From contig CAVTAL010000022.1 in the NCBI GenBank assembly GCA_963732635.1, forward strand, positions 124,001-188,000: DNA of 64,000 nucleotides, in the 5' to 3' direction. The stretch is from JAKFWF01 sp963732635 (GTDB lineage: Bacteria; Pseudomonadota; Alphaproteobacteria; Rhizobiales; Hyphomicrobiaceae). Position 1 is the stretch's first letter; each line of letters begins with the position of its first letter. Below are positions 29,079 through 37,693 of the stretch, one piece after another. The translations under genes were made by a program, and so were the position numbers. A model generated the notes under the pieces. The model was not told where the DNA came from and searched no databases. It was given only the letters and a program-made list of their open reading frames with translations.

Positions 29079-29939
29079 TCATGCGCTGACCCGTGGCATG
29101 ACCTTCCGGCGAATCCAGTTCGCGAATTCCCGCCGGTGTATCGTGTCGTCGAGCACGTCATGGCCGATGCCGTAGCGCCAAGCCAGATCTCGCCGCGCAC
29201 GATCATGATGCAGCGCCATGAAATCGGCGGCGAGGCCTTCGACTTCGGCCTCGGTTCGCGCCAATCCGTCCTTCACCAAGCGCGCCGCGCGGCGGCGGAA
29301 CAGTGCGGAAATCTGCGCCAATCCGAATTCCGGATGATATTGCACGCCCCAGAACGAGCGCCCGCCGTCCTCGATCACGACCGCTTGAATCGTGCTTACG
29401 TCGTTACCAGCGAGCACTCGCGACCCGGCGGGCAGTTCGCATACCTCGTCCTGATGGACACAGACTGCGTCGAACACCGATGCCTTGCCGTCGTACATCG
29501 GATGCGCCCGGCCTTCGTCGGTAAGCCGGATTTGTCGGGCGACACCGATTTCGTAACCCTTGGGGTTGAGATGGACCTTGCCTCCCAGCGCCACAGCCAT
29601 CACCTGCAGGCCCCAGCAGCTCCCAAAGCAAGGCACGCCCGACTGGAAGACCGTTCGGGCCAATTCGATCTGGCCGGTCACCGCTGGGCTCGACTCATAG
29701 GCGCCGAGTGGCGAGCCAGTCCAGGCAATGCCATGAAAATCGGTCAGTTGCATACCTTGCGGCAATCGCTCGCCATCGGCAGCCGCGAGTATGAAGCAGT
29801 CGAGTGCTTCGGGCCCGCCCGGCATTTGCGAATGCAATGCCGCAGTATAGTTCTCGCCGGAACGCGCGCCGCCGAGCGCGACAATAGCCTCCTGACCTGC
29901 GGCCGGACTGCCGTCGATCACCAATATCCGCGTCTTCAT
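29079..29939 (-). CDS. Class I glutamine amidotransferase-like protein
   Basis: A 286-residue GATase1 protein. The nucleophile elbow is PCFGSCWGLQ (Cys), and His and Glu of the triad are in WGVQYHPEF. It stands alone, like the GMP-synthase-like amidotransferases that act as gamma-glutamyl hydrolases or on small amides. After the catalytic domain it has about 80 extra residues (LFRRRAARLVKDGLARTEAEVEGL ... WIRRKVMPRV), conserved in rhizobial relatives. MKTRILVIDGSPA at 29939 is the sensible start. Confidence 0.85.
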   Translation of the reverse strand: MKTRILVIDGSPAAGQEAIVALGGARSGENYTAALHSQMPGGPEALDCFILAAADGERLPQGMQLTDFHGIAWTGSPLGAYESSPAVTGQIELARTVFQSGVPCFGSCWGLQVMAVALGGKVHLNPKGYEIGVARQIRLTDEGRAHPMYDGKASVFDAVCVHQDEVCELPAGSRVLAGNDVSTIQAVVIEDGGRSFWGVQYHPEFGLAQISALFRRRAARLVKDGLARTEAEVEGLAADFMALHHDRARRDLAWRYGIGHDVLDDTIHRREFANWIRRKVMPRVSA

Positions 29940-30024
29940 TCCTGTCGCCGCTCCATCGGGCCTTGCCGCCATTTCGAAACGACAATAGCGCGCTCACAGC
30001 CGGAAGCACTAGCCGGATTGCCGG

Positions 30025-31023
30025 TTACACCGCCGCTTCGAGCACCGTGGTCGCGGCGCTACCGGCCTCGAAACCCCTGGCGATGAAGCGGCCGAGCTTG
30101 GCATCGGCGATCATCACCAACCGAGTGCGGTCGTTGAGGATTGGCGCATCGAGCCATGGGAGGTCGGCATTGAAATCGGTGTCGACCGCCGCCATCCGGG
30201 AAGCCCGCCCGGCACTGTCGTTGCCGCGGGCCCGCCCCTGCCATCCGGGCGCCTGCCAGTTGTTCGCAGCGACGCCCGGACCATCATGCACATGGGCCGT
30301 GGTTTCGCCGCGTTCGATGACGCAGGTCTCGTTTGGCTCCAATCCTGCCAGGCTGAAAATCGCCGGCGAAGCGATCGGCAACTCGATCAGCATCTGGCGA
30401 GCTGTCGCGAAGTCAGCCGCCTGTTCGAAGACATCGCGAAGTAGGTGTGCCGGAGTGCCATGTGGCATCCGCCAGACACGCCCCTTGTTGAGCGCCCAAT
30501 CGAGCGGCATGAAGCCACCGCCCGATTTGCGCATCGGCGCTTGATTCAATGCGGCCGCGAACCGGCCCTTCGCCACCGCCTGCAGTACACCGGTATAACC
30601 CGGCCAGGTCAGGGTCACGAAAGGACCAATGGCGCCGTCAACCATGGCTGCGATGATATTCCGGCCGAGGCCTGGCGTGCGCCAGTCGAGCACGCGGATA
30701 AGCCGGGCCGAGGTCCGATCTGGGCTCGGCGCCACGCGGCAGGTGCAGCCCCATTCGTAGTTGACGCTGAGAAAATAGGCGCCCGGCCGCGCGAGTTTGA
30801 GTGCGATCGCGTCGATTTCGACCAGATGAGCATTGGCATGCCGGACGAGCCATTGCCGCGAAACCTTGTCGAGCCCGCTCAGAACACGATGCGGCACACC
30901 CTTGGTCGCCAAATCAAGCAGCCCGTGGGCCCGCGGCAACTCAAGCTCAAGTGTGGCAAGCGGAAAATCCGAACCAACCTTGATGAGGGGAATGTCGGGC
31001 AAGTTGGGCGAACGCGGGAGCAT
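30025..31023 (-). CDS. Probable N-terminal-nucleophile hydrolase (acid ceramidase/NAAA/C45-like)
   Basis: A 332-residue protein. The middle has the order expected of Ntn amidases of the choloylglycine/acid ceramidase group: GCTCRV with a candidate cysteine nucleophile, then IRVLDWRTPGLGRN (compare RNLDY/DW in the family), GYTGVLQAVAKGRFAAALNQAP, and later SLAGLEPNETCVIERG, then AANNW. The cysteine is near residue 95, so either a propeptide is removed or the relation is remote. It would hydrolyse an N-acyl amide. The start MLPRSPNLP at 31023 is more likely than 31056. It is neighboured by a GATase1 gene on the same strand. Confidence 0.55.
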   Translation of the reverse strand: MLPRSPNLPDIPLIKVGSDFPLATLELELPRAHGLLDLATKGVPHRVLSGLDKVSRQWLVRHANAHLVEIDAIALKLARPGAYFLSVNYEWGCTCRVAPSPDRTSARLIRVLDWRTPGLGRNIIAAMVDGAIGPFVTLTWPGYTGVLQAVAKGRFAAALNQAPMRKSGGGFMPLDWALNKGRVWRMPHGTPAHLLRDVFEQAADFATARQMLIELPIASPAIFSLAGLEPNETCVIERGETTAHVHDGPGVAANNWQAPGWQGRARGNDSAGRASRMAAVDTDFNADLPWLDAPILNDRTRLVMIADAKLGRFIARGFEAGSAATTVLEAAV

Positions 31024-31116
31024 GGGATGACCTGAGTGAGCGAAGATTGAAATCATCCACCATGAACATAGTTCATAATGCCGAAAATTGCAAGTCTCTT
31101 CCGTCCGATGACCGAT

Positions 31117-31809
31117 TTATCGTGTCGCCGACAGCATATCGACCATCACTTCGAAGCCTCGCCGCTTGGCATGATCGATGGGGGTCGCCCCATCACGATC
31201 CGCGATCCGAATATTCGCGCCAGCGTCGACCAGCGCCTTCAATGTCGCTTGATGGCGCGGGCCACCATCTCCCAGGATCACCGCTTCGATAGCGGCCGTC
31301 CAACCGAGATTATTGACGTGGTCGAGCGGCGCCCCGGCACGGATCAGGCTGCGCACGACGCCATCATGGCCAAGATGCGCGGCCGCGATTAGCGCGGTGC
31401 CTTCATAAGGCGATGTGATGGCGCGCGGATCGGCGCCGAGTTGCAAGGCGAGATCGACCATTGCCACATCATCCCTGACTGCGGCGATGGTGATGATATC
31501 GTAGTTGCGGCTGTCCTTGGCCCGCATGTCGGCACCGGCCTCGGCCAGCACTCTGACGATTTCGAGGTACGAACCGTGCGCCGCTACATGTAATGCGGTT
31601 CTGCCGTGACTGTCGCGCGTCGCTAGATCGGGCTTGCCCTGGATCATGCGGCGAAGTTCCGCCACATCGCCTCGCGCTGCCGCCGCATGTAGCCCCTTGT
31701 AAGCCGCGACCTCGGCTGTCCCCGGCGGGGTCTGGGCGCGAGCTTCAAGCGTCGGAAACAGCATCGCTCCCAGACACAAGCAGACAATCAGCAAATTATG
31801 GTATTGCAC
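31117..31809 (-). CDS. Periplasmic ankyrin-repeat protein
   Basis: A 230-residue protein with a signal peptide (LLIVCLCLGAMLFPTLEARAQ) and about five ankyrin repeats from residue 38 on. Examples are HGRTALHVAAHGSYLEIVRVLAEAGADM and GTALIAAAHLGHDGVVRSLIRAGAPLD. The third repeat is degenerate (NYDIITIAAVRDDVAMVDLALQLGADP). Ankyrin proteins exported to the periplasm usually bind a partner enzyme (AnkB with catalase is the known case). No obvious partner is adjacent. It is divergent from the isomerase gene. Confidence 0.85.
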   Translation of the reverse strand: MQYHNLLIVCLCLGAMLFPTLEARAQTPPGTAEVAAYKGLHAAAARGDVAELRRMIQGKPDLATRDSHGRTALHVAAHGSYLEIVRVLAEAGADMRAKDSRNYDIITIAAVRDDVAMVDLALQLGADPRAITSPYEGTALIAAAHLGHDGVVRSLIRAGAPLDHVNNLGWTAAIEAVILGDGGPRHQATLKALVDAGANIRIADRDGATPIDHAKRRGFEVMVDMLSATR

Positions 31810-31901
31810 GGCCCATCTCCCAATTGCGGCGCCAATGTTTCAAGACCAAGGTAGCCCACTGTCCCGACTACTGGGAAACGCCCGTGTTGATGAGGCCAAC
31901 A

Positions 31902-32510
31902 ATGCCCAAACCCAAAATCGAGTTCTGGTACGACTTCGCCTCGACATATTCCTGGCTGTCGGCCATCCGCATCGAGGCGCTGGCACGGGACGTCGACTGC
32001 GACATTTCATGGCGGCCGTTCCTGCTTGGCCCGATCTTCAAGGCACAGGGCTGGACTACCTCGCCATTTAATCTCTATCCCGCCAAAGGTCGCTACATGG
32101 TGCGCGATATCGCTCGCATCGCCGACGCACGTGGGTTGACCTTTGTTATGCCCGATCCGTTTCCAGCCAACAGCCTCACGGCGGGCAGACTGGCGATTGC
32201 CGTCGGCAATGACCGCATCGGCGAATTCACACGCCGGGTCTACGAGATGCAATTCGAGACAGGTGCCGATATTTCTCAGCTCACGACTTTCGAACCAATC
32301 TTGCAAGCGATGAGCCTAGACGTCACCGCGATGATTGCGGCCAGTGAAACCACGGCCGTCAAGGATGCACTGCGAAACAATACCGCCCGTGCGCAGTCGC
32401 TCGGCATTTTCGGCGCACCGACCTTCGTCACCGCTGATGGCGAATTGTTTTGGGGTGACGACCGGCTGGAGCAGGCGTGCGCTTGGGCGCGAAACGTGGA
32501 CCGGGGCTAA
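31902..32510 (+). CDS. 2-hydroxychromene-2-carboxylate isomerase-like protein (DsbA/kappa-GST fold)
   Basis: A 202-residue thioredoxin-fold protein. It begins KIEFWYDFASTYSWLSAIR, the HCCA isomerase/kappa GST signature, and has SWRPFLLGPIFKAQGW, the conserved N-S-x-x-A-G-R segment (NSLTAGRLAIA) and the late motif GIFGAPTFVTADGELFWGDDRL. The active-site serine is in the STYSW region instead of a DsbA CxxC. HCCA isomerase acts in naphthalene breakdown; here no aromatic pathway is adjacent, so the substrate is open. Its stop codon overlaps that of the convergent ABC gene by three bases. Confidence 0.88.
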   Translation: MPKPKIEFWYDFASTYSWLSAIRIEALARDVDCDISWRPFLLGPIFKAQGWTTSPFNLYPAKGRYMVRDIARIADARGLTFVMPDPFPANSLTAGRLAIAVGNDRIGEFTRRVYEMQFETGADISQLTTFEPILQAMSLDVTAMIAASETTAVKDALRNNTARAQSLGIFGAPTFVTADGELFWGDDRLEQACAWARNVDRG

Positions 32511-33503
32511 AGCGGAAAATGACAGGCGACTTCACCGCCTCCAGCAATTGGGGCAACGGCCGGCCGTTCGGAGCGGCACCGGACCTCGGCCTTCGGACAA
32601 CGCAGATGGAAGTGGCAGCCGGCAGGCGGCGCCAGCGGTGACGGCAATTCGCCTTGAATCGGCCGGAAGGTGACGAGCCCCCCGTCGGCGAGTTCCAACT
32701 TCGGCACACTATCGAGCAGTGCCCGGGTGTAGGGATGCTTCGGCGCCGCATAGACCTCGCCGGTGCGGCCGGTCTCGACAATGCGGCCGAGGTACATGAT
32801 CGCCACCCGGTCGCACAAATGGTGCACCACGCCGAGATCATGGCTGATGAACAGCATGGTCAATCCGAGTTCCCGGCGCAGTTTCAGGAATAGGTTGATG
32901 ATCTGCGCCTGGATCGACACGTCGAGCGAGGCAACCGGCTCATCGCAAACGAGAATATCCGGCTGCATTGCGAGTGCACGGGCGATGGCGACGCGCTGGC
33001 GCTGGCCGCCGGAGAACTGGTGCGGGAAGCGATCGGCCGCAGCCGCATCGAGGCCAACTGCCACCAACCATTTCGAAACGTAGTCACGCGCCTGCACTCG
33101 GCCGACAAGTCCATGCGCAATCGGCCCTTCCGAGATGGTTTCGCCGATGCGCATGCGTGGATCGAGAGAGGCGAATGGGTCCTGAAAAATCATCTGAACG
33201 CGCGTCGTGACCTTCAGCGGCTTGCGGCCGCGCCCCATCACCGGCTCGCCGTCGATGTCAGCCTGCCCCGCAGTCGGCGGCAAGATGCCGGCAATGACGC
33301 GACCAAGCGTGGACTTCCCACAGCCAGAACTCGCCGACGAGGCCGAGCACTTCGCCCTTCGCTATATGCAGTGATGCGTCATCGACCGCATGCACCACGC
33401 GCGTTTCGATTGCCGCGCCAAACCGGGCGGCGATGCGATCGCCAATCGAAAGCGCTGGTACGAAGTTCTTCGTAACATGGTCGACTGTGACAAAGGCGCT
33501 CAT
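32507..33503 (-). CDS. Peptide ABC transporter ATPase, OppF/DppF type, frameshifted in Walker A
   Basis: ATPase subunit of the second peptide-type importer. The first segment (MSAFVTVDHVTKNFVPALS ... EVLGLVGE) runs into a frameshift exactly at the P-loop. An extra base near 33329 turns GESGCGKSTLGR into nonsense, and the +1 frame supplies SGCGKSTLGRVIAGILP and the rest: FSGGQRQRVAIARAL, ILVCDEPVASLDVS, and CHFHLRCPKAEVRC. Corrected length is about 331 residues. If the shift is real the importer would lack this ATPase. The start overlaps the oppD stop by four bases. Confidence 0.9.
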
Positions 33504-34474
33504 GCTCCGCCTCCGGTCACGAGTGGATGGTGGCAGCGCAGGGCGCGGTCACCGTGTCGCGCCAGCAACGGCGCCGCATCGCAGGCGGTATCCGCATACA
33601 TACAGCGCGGCGCGAAGGCGCATCCCGGCGGCAGGTTAGACAGAGCCGGCGTGCTACCCGGGATCTGCACCAGATCCTGCCCCGGAACGGCGTTGGCTGG
33701 CAGCGAATTGAGCAGTCCCCGTGTGTATGGATGGCGAGGTGAACGCAGCACTGTGGCCGTCGGCCCTTCCTCGATCAAGCGGCCGGCATACATGACAAGC
33801 AGGCGGCTGGCGATCGAGGAGACGGTAGCGAGGTCGTGACTGATCCAGATGAGCGCCGTGCCCGACTGCCGAACCAACATGCGCATTTCGGTCAGGATCT
33901 GAGCCTGGATCGATACGTCGAGCGCCGTCGTTGGCTCATCGCAAACGATCAGCGCTGGCCGGTTGAGAAGCGCAATCGCAATCGCCACGCGTTGGCGCAT
34001 GCCGCCCGAGAATTGGTGCGGATAGGCGTCGAGCCGGCGCGCCGGATCGGGGATGCCGACTGTGGTAAGCACCTCGACCGACCGGGCGCGCGCCGCCGCC
34101 GCCGAAACCCGCTCATGCGCGGCGAGCGCCAAAAGCATCTGCGTGCCTATGGTCAGCACCGGATTTAGCGTCGTCGCCGGATCCTGGAAAACCATCGCCA
34201 TCCGCCGCCCGCGCAAGGTCCGCAATTGTTCGCGCGCAGCACCGACCAGTTCCCGGCCTTCGAGCTTGATCGAGCCGGCAACGATGCGGCCCGGCGGATC
34301 GATCAGCCCAAGTATGGAAAATCCGGTGACGCTCTTGCCCGAGCCGGATTCGCCGACGAGGCCCACCACCTCGCCCGCCGCCACATCGAACGATACGCCA
34401 TCCACCGCCTTCACTACGCCAGCGCGGGTGTCGAACTGGGTGGCTAGATCGCGGACTTGCAGCAGTGCGCTCAT
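33500..34474 (-). CDS. Peptide ABC transporter ATPase, OppD/DppD type
   Basis: Intact ATPase of 324 residues. Walker A is GLVGESGSGKSVTG, Q-loop FQDPATTLNP, signature FSGGMRQRVAIAIA, Walker B LIVCDEPTTALDVS, and the cysteine-containing C-terminal zone is CAFAPRCMYADTACDAAP. It is a paralogue of the broken oppD at 20022-21006. The start at 34474 (MSALLQVRDL) overlaps the dppC stop by four bases. It is part of the leftward operon that starts with the creatininase-like gene. Confidence 0.94.
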   Translation of the reverse strand: MSALLQVRDLATQFDTRAGVVKAVDGVSFDVAAGEVVGLVGESGSGKSVTGFSILGLIDPPGRIVAGSIKLEGRELVGAAREQLRTLRGRRMAMVFQDPATTLNPVLTIGTQMLLALAAHERVSAAAARARSVEVLTTVGIPDPARRLDAYPHQFSGGMRQRVAIAIALLNRPALIVCDEPTTALDVSIQAQILTEMRMLVRQSGTALIWISHDLATVSSIASRLLVMYAGRLIEEGPTATVLRSPRHPYTRGLLNSLPANAVPGQDLVQIPGSTPALSNLPPGCAFAPRCMYADTACDAAPLLARHGDRALRCHHPLVTGGGA

Positions 34475-35352
34475 CGCTTCAGCCTCGGATTCAACTGGTC
34501 GCGCACCTGGTCGCCAACGAGGTTGATGGCGACAATCAGAATGATCAGCGCCACGCCCGGATAGATCGAGATCCAATAGCGCCCCGACAACATGTACTGA
34601 AAACCGTTGGCGATCAGCGCGCCGAGTGAAGGCTCGGTCACCGGCAGTCCCAATCCCAGAAACGACAGCGTTGCCTCAAGCGCGATTGAATTCGCCACCT
34701 GCACCGTCGCCACGACGATGAGCGGCGGCAGGCAGTTCGGCAGGATATGGCGAAAAATCACCCGTGATGCCTTGAGCGGAGTAGACAGCGCAGCCTCGAC
34801 GTAGTCTTTCGCCCGCTCGGTCGAGGCGGCACCATGCGCGGTGCGCGCGAAATAGGCATACTGCGCCGTCACCAGCGCCGTGATAAGCTGCCCCTTGCCC
34901 TGGCCCAGCAGTGCCGACAGCACCAGCGCCAGCAGAATTGCCGGGAACGACAATTGCAGGTCGATCACTCGCATAATGAGCGCTTCCAGGCGTCCACCGA
35001 AAAATGCCGCCGTGCATCCGAGTGTCGCGCCGATAGCGAAGGCGAAGGCGCCGGCCATCAACCCGACCTGGATCGAAATCCGCAGGCCGTAGAGAATTGC
35101 CGACCACAGATCGCGGCCTTGTGCATCGGTACCGAGCCAATGAGTAAAGCCACCGCTGCCGACATATCCCGGCGGACGGCGCGCATCCCCCAGTACCAAC
35201 TTCGCCAGATCGTACGGGTCTTGCGGCGCGATCAACGGCGCGAGGACGGCCAGCAGCACGATCGTGGCGACGATCACCAGTGAGGCGACCGCGACGCGAC
35301 TTTCCCGGAATTCGTACCAGAACCGCGCCAGAGGGGAGGATTGATCGATCAT
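34471..35352 (-). CDS. Peptide ABC transporter permease, DppC type
   Basis: A 293-residue permease. It has an N-terminal helix (VAVASLVIVATIVLLAVLAP), then HWLGTDAQGRDLWSAILYGLR, EAA-loop region EAALSTPLKASRVIFRHILPN and ALEATLSFLGLGLPVTEPSLG. It is a paralogue of the gene at 21003. ATG 35352 overlaps the dppB stop by four bases; the longer open frame upstream is inside dppB and is not used. Confidence 0.93.
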   Translation of the reverse strand: MIDQSSPLARFWYEFRESRVAVASLVIVATIVLLAVLAPLIAPQDPYDLAKLVLGDARRPPGYVGSGGFTHWLGTDAQGRDLWSAILYGLRISIQVGLMAGAFAFAIGATLGCTAAFFGGRLEALIMRVIDLQLSFPAILLALVLSALLGQGKGQLITALVTAQYAYFARTAHGAASTERAKDYVEAALSTPLKASRVIFRHILPNCLPPLIVVATVQVANSIALEATLSFLGLGLPVTEPSLGALIANGFQYMLSGRYWISIYPGVALIILIVAINLVGDQVRDQLNPRLKR

Positions 35353-36320
35353 GTACGCTTGGCTCGCAATCTGGGATCGAGAGCCGCATAGGCGATGTCG
35401 ACCAGGAAATTGATCACGATGAATACCAGTGCCACCAGCATCAGGTAGGCAACCATTACCGGCCGGTCGAGCGAGGAGATCGAGTCGATGATCAGCTTGC
35501 CGATGCCGGGCCAAGAAAAGATCGTCTCAGTGACCACGGCGAAGGCGAGCGTCGAACCGAACTCGAGCCCGAACACTGTAACGATCGGGATCGCGATCAG
35601 CCGCAACACGTGCCGGCGCAGAATTGTCCATTCGCTCAATCCCGCGGCACGGGCGAACTTCACGGTATCGGTCAGCATGGTCTCGCGGGTACCGGCACGG
35701 GCGAGGCGCACCATCATCGCGAACTTGAACAGCGACAGGTTCAGGGCTGGCAACAGAAGGTGGCGCCAGCCGTTAGCGGTGAGAAAGCTCCATTCGACGC
35801 CGAACAGCGGCACGGTCTCGCCACGCCCGCCAGCCGGCAGCCAGCCGAGCGTCACCGCGAAGGTCAGGATCAGCACCAGACCGATCCAAAACGTCGGCAC
35901 GGAAAAGCCCAGCACCGAAATCGCCATGATCGCCTTCGAAATAAGGCTGTCGGGCTTGTAGCCGGCGTACATGCCGAGCGGCACGCCTGCGAGCGTCGCC
36001 CCCATCACGGCCACGATGGTCAACTCAAGCGTTGCCGGCAACCGCGAAAAGATCAGGTCCAGCACCGGCATGTTGAAGATGAAGGATCGACCGAAATCAC
36101 CCGACAACAACCGGCGCAGGAAAGCCGCGTATTGCCTCCACAGCGGTTGATCGAGGCCGTAAGCCTTGATCGTGGCTTCGCGAATCTGCTGTGTCGCGTC
36201 CGGCGACAAGAGCACGTCGATCGGGTTGCCGACGGCATAGACGCCAGCGAACACCAGCATCGAGATCACCAGCATCACCACGATGGCTTGTAGCAGCCGC
36301 TGGATCACGAATCCAAACAT
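35349..36320 (-). CDS. Peptide ABC transporter permease, DppB type
   Basis: A 323-residue permease with six helices. It starts FVIQRLLQAIVVMLVISMLVF and has DQPLWRQYAAFLRRLLSGDFGRSF, FWIGLVLILTFAVTLGWLPAGG and ETIFSWPGIGKLIIDSI. Its ATG shares one base with the stop of the creatininase-like gene (TGATG), so the amidohydrolase and the transporter are translationally coupled. Confidence 0.93.
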   Translation of the reverse strand: MFGFVIQRLLQAIVVMLVISMLVFAGVYAVGNPIDVLLSPDATQQIREATIKAYGLDQPLWRQYAAFLRRLLSGDFGRSFIFNMPVLDLIFSRLPATLELTIVAVMGATLAGVPLGMYAGYKPDSLISKAIMAISVLGFSVPTFWIGLVLILTFAVTLGWLPAGGRGETVPLFGVEWSFLTANGWRHLLLPALNLSLFKFAMMVRLARAGTRETMLTDTVKFARAAGLSEWTILRRHVLRLIAIPIVTVFGLEFGSTLAFAVVTETIFSWPGIGKLIIDSISSLDRPVMVAYLMLVALVFIVINFLVDIAYAALDPRLRAKRT

Positions 36321-37021
36321 CAGGCCCAGCCGTCGGCAATGACCGCGCGGGTTTCATCCACCGCCACCTGCCAGATCGACTGCATATCCTCATCGCTGCG
36401 CTGGTAGAGACCACCGTAGTTGCCGTCGCCGAGCATCTCCTTCTTCTTGATAGGATCAAGCTGCTGGAACCGGTCCAGGCGCATCATCGGCTTTTGCGTC
36501 GACGGCATGCCAACGTTGCCGAGGCGGGTCCACGGGAAGTTCTCCATCCACGAGGCATGCGACGCAACCTTGTCGATTTCCTGGACTCGGGCGAAGGTCT
36601 TCGGCGCGTTCCACCAATTGTGCCATTTCACCTGCCGTCCCGGATGCCGGTCTAGCCATTCCAGCACCGCGCCGTGCGCCGGCGAATTGCCGCCATGGCC
36701 ATTGACGATGGTGATGCGCTTGAAGCCAGCACGAGCGATGCCGTCGAGTATATCGGTGACAACGGCACAGTAGTTCGCCATCTTCAGCGTCACCGTGCCT
36801 GGATATTCGACGAAGCTCGGCGTCAGTCCGTAACTCAGCACCGGAAACACCGGCACCGCGATGGGTGCAGTAGCCTCAAGCGCCACCCGCTCGGCGAGAA
36901 TCGCGTCAACGGCGAGCGAGAGATAGGCATGTTGCTCGGTCGAGCCGATGGGCAGCACCGCGCGATCGTCGTGGCCGACGTGATCGCGAACCTGCATCCA
37001 GTTCATGTCGGCAATCCGCAT
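36320..37021 (-). CDS. Creatininase family amidohydrolase
   Basis: A 233-residue metal-dependent amidohydrolase. Metal-site motifs of the family are LPIGSTEQHAYLSLAVDAILAE (Glu, His, Asp) and IVNGHGGNSPA (His). Known members open cyclic amides (creatinine), deformylate pyrimidine precursors (ArfB) or trim peptides (MftE). It is the first gene of the leftward operon, coupled to the permease genes, so it likely acts on the transported compound. The ATG at 37021 lies 21 bases from the nearer GTTCCA palindrome, which may therefore control it. Confidence 0.87.
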   Translation of the reverse strand: MRIADMNWMQVRDHVGHDDRAVLPIGSTEQHAYLSLAVDAILAERVALEATAPIAVPVFPVLSYGLTPSFVEYPGTVTLKMANYCAVVTDILDGIARAGFKRITIVNGHGGNSPAHGAVLEWLDRHPGRQVKWHNWWNAPKTFARVQEIDKVASHASWMENFPWTRLGNVGMPSTQKPMMRLDRFQQLDPIKKKEMLGDGNYGGLYQRSDEDMQSIWQVAVDETRAVIADGWA

Positions 37022-37041
37022 GAAGACCCCTAGTGCCAATG

Positions 37042-37055
37042 GTTCCAGTTGGAAC
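37042..37055. promoter_or_regulatory. Operator-like palindrome GTTCCA-N2-TGGAAC, site 1
   Basis: Perfect dyad GTTCCA-GT-TGGAAC in the divergent promoter region. It is repeated 46 bases further on with a different central dinucleotide. It is the probable binding site of the adjacent MarR regulator, placed to affect the creatininase operon. Confidence 0.7.
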
Positions 37056-37087
37056 TCATCTTGACGACAGGGCGGAATGTGCGTCAA

Positions 37088-37101
37088 GTTCCATCTGGAA
37101 C
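37088..37101. promoter_or_regulatory. Operator-like palindrome GTTCCA-N2-TGGAAC, site 2
   Basis: Second perfect copy (GTTCCA-TC-TGGAAC), ending 19 bases before the marR ATG. Identical arms and a different spacer argue that the arms are under selection as a protein site. It would allow autoregulation of marR. Confidence 0.7.
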
Positions 37102-37120
37102 TATTGTGCTCGGACCATCG

Positions 37121-37693
37121 ATGCTCGACAAACAGCGCCGCGAACGACTGCGTGCAAGGCCGGGGCCTTCGGAACCGGCCGCGCAGGCCGTTGAACGGGC
37201 CGATGAGTTGCATCCGATGATCGCGACCAAGCTGTGGTCAAACCCCTGCTGGCTGTCGTTCCGCGCCAACTACATCGCGCACCATTTCAACCAGCCGATT
37301 TACGAATGGATTGCCCGGCGCCATAAGCTTTCGGCGCCCGAGCACGTGGTGCTCTACGCTGTTGGCCTGAAGGACGGCATCACCGCCGACGATGTCGCAG
37401 CCTCCTCGGCGCGGCCGAAGAACACATTGAGCCGGGCGGTCAACGCGCTGATCGCCAAGCGCCTGCTCACACGCCTGGAGGATGCCGTTGATCGGCGCCG
37501 CAAGCGACTTTATTTAACCCGCCAAGGTCGCCGGATAGTTACCGATACAGTGCCGAAGTTCGTCGCACAGGAAAAGGCAATGATCGGCGTACTCTCTGGC
37601 GCAGAACAGCAGACGCTCAATCGATTGCTGACCAAGATCGTACTCAGTCAAAACGCGTGGCCGACACGCATCGAACAGGAGGGCAAGTCATGA
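37121..37693 (+). CDS. MarR family transcriptional regulator
   Basis: A 190-residue winged-helix regulator. The DNA-binding part is around residues 70-130: LYAVGLKDGITADDVAASSARPKNTLSRAVNALIAKRLL, with the wing EDAVDRRRKRLYLTRQGRR. The ATG at 37121 is preferred over a TTG frame start at 37049, which would put coding sequence over both palindromic operators. Its stop overlaps the start of the solute-binding protein gene (ATGA), so regulator and transporter are coexpressed. It likely senses the imported compound or a breakdown product. Confidence 0.88.
   Translation: MLDKQRRERLRARPGPSEPAAQAVERADELHPMIATKLWSNPCWLSFRANYIAHHFNQPIYEWIARRHKLSAPEHVVLYAVGLKDGITADDVAASSARPKNTLSRAVNALIAKRLLTRLEDAVDRRRKRLYLTRQGRRIVTDTVPKFVAQEKAMIGVLSGAEQQTLNRLLTKIVLSQNAWPTRIEQEGKS

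Noticed and set aside
10750..33332. Idea that the frameshifts fall on GANTC methylation sites
   Set aside because: Corrected sequence gives GAGTC at the cobT and second oppF breaks only. The other sites do not fit, so the pattern is not general.
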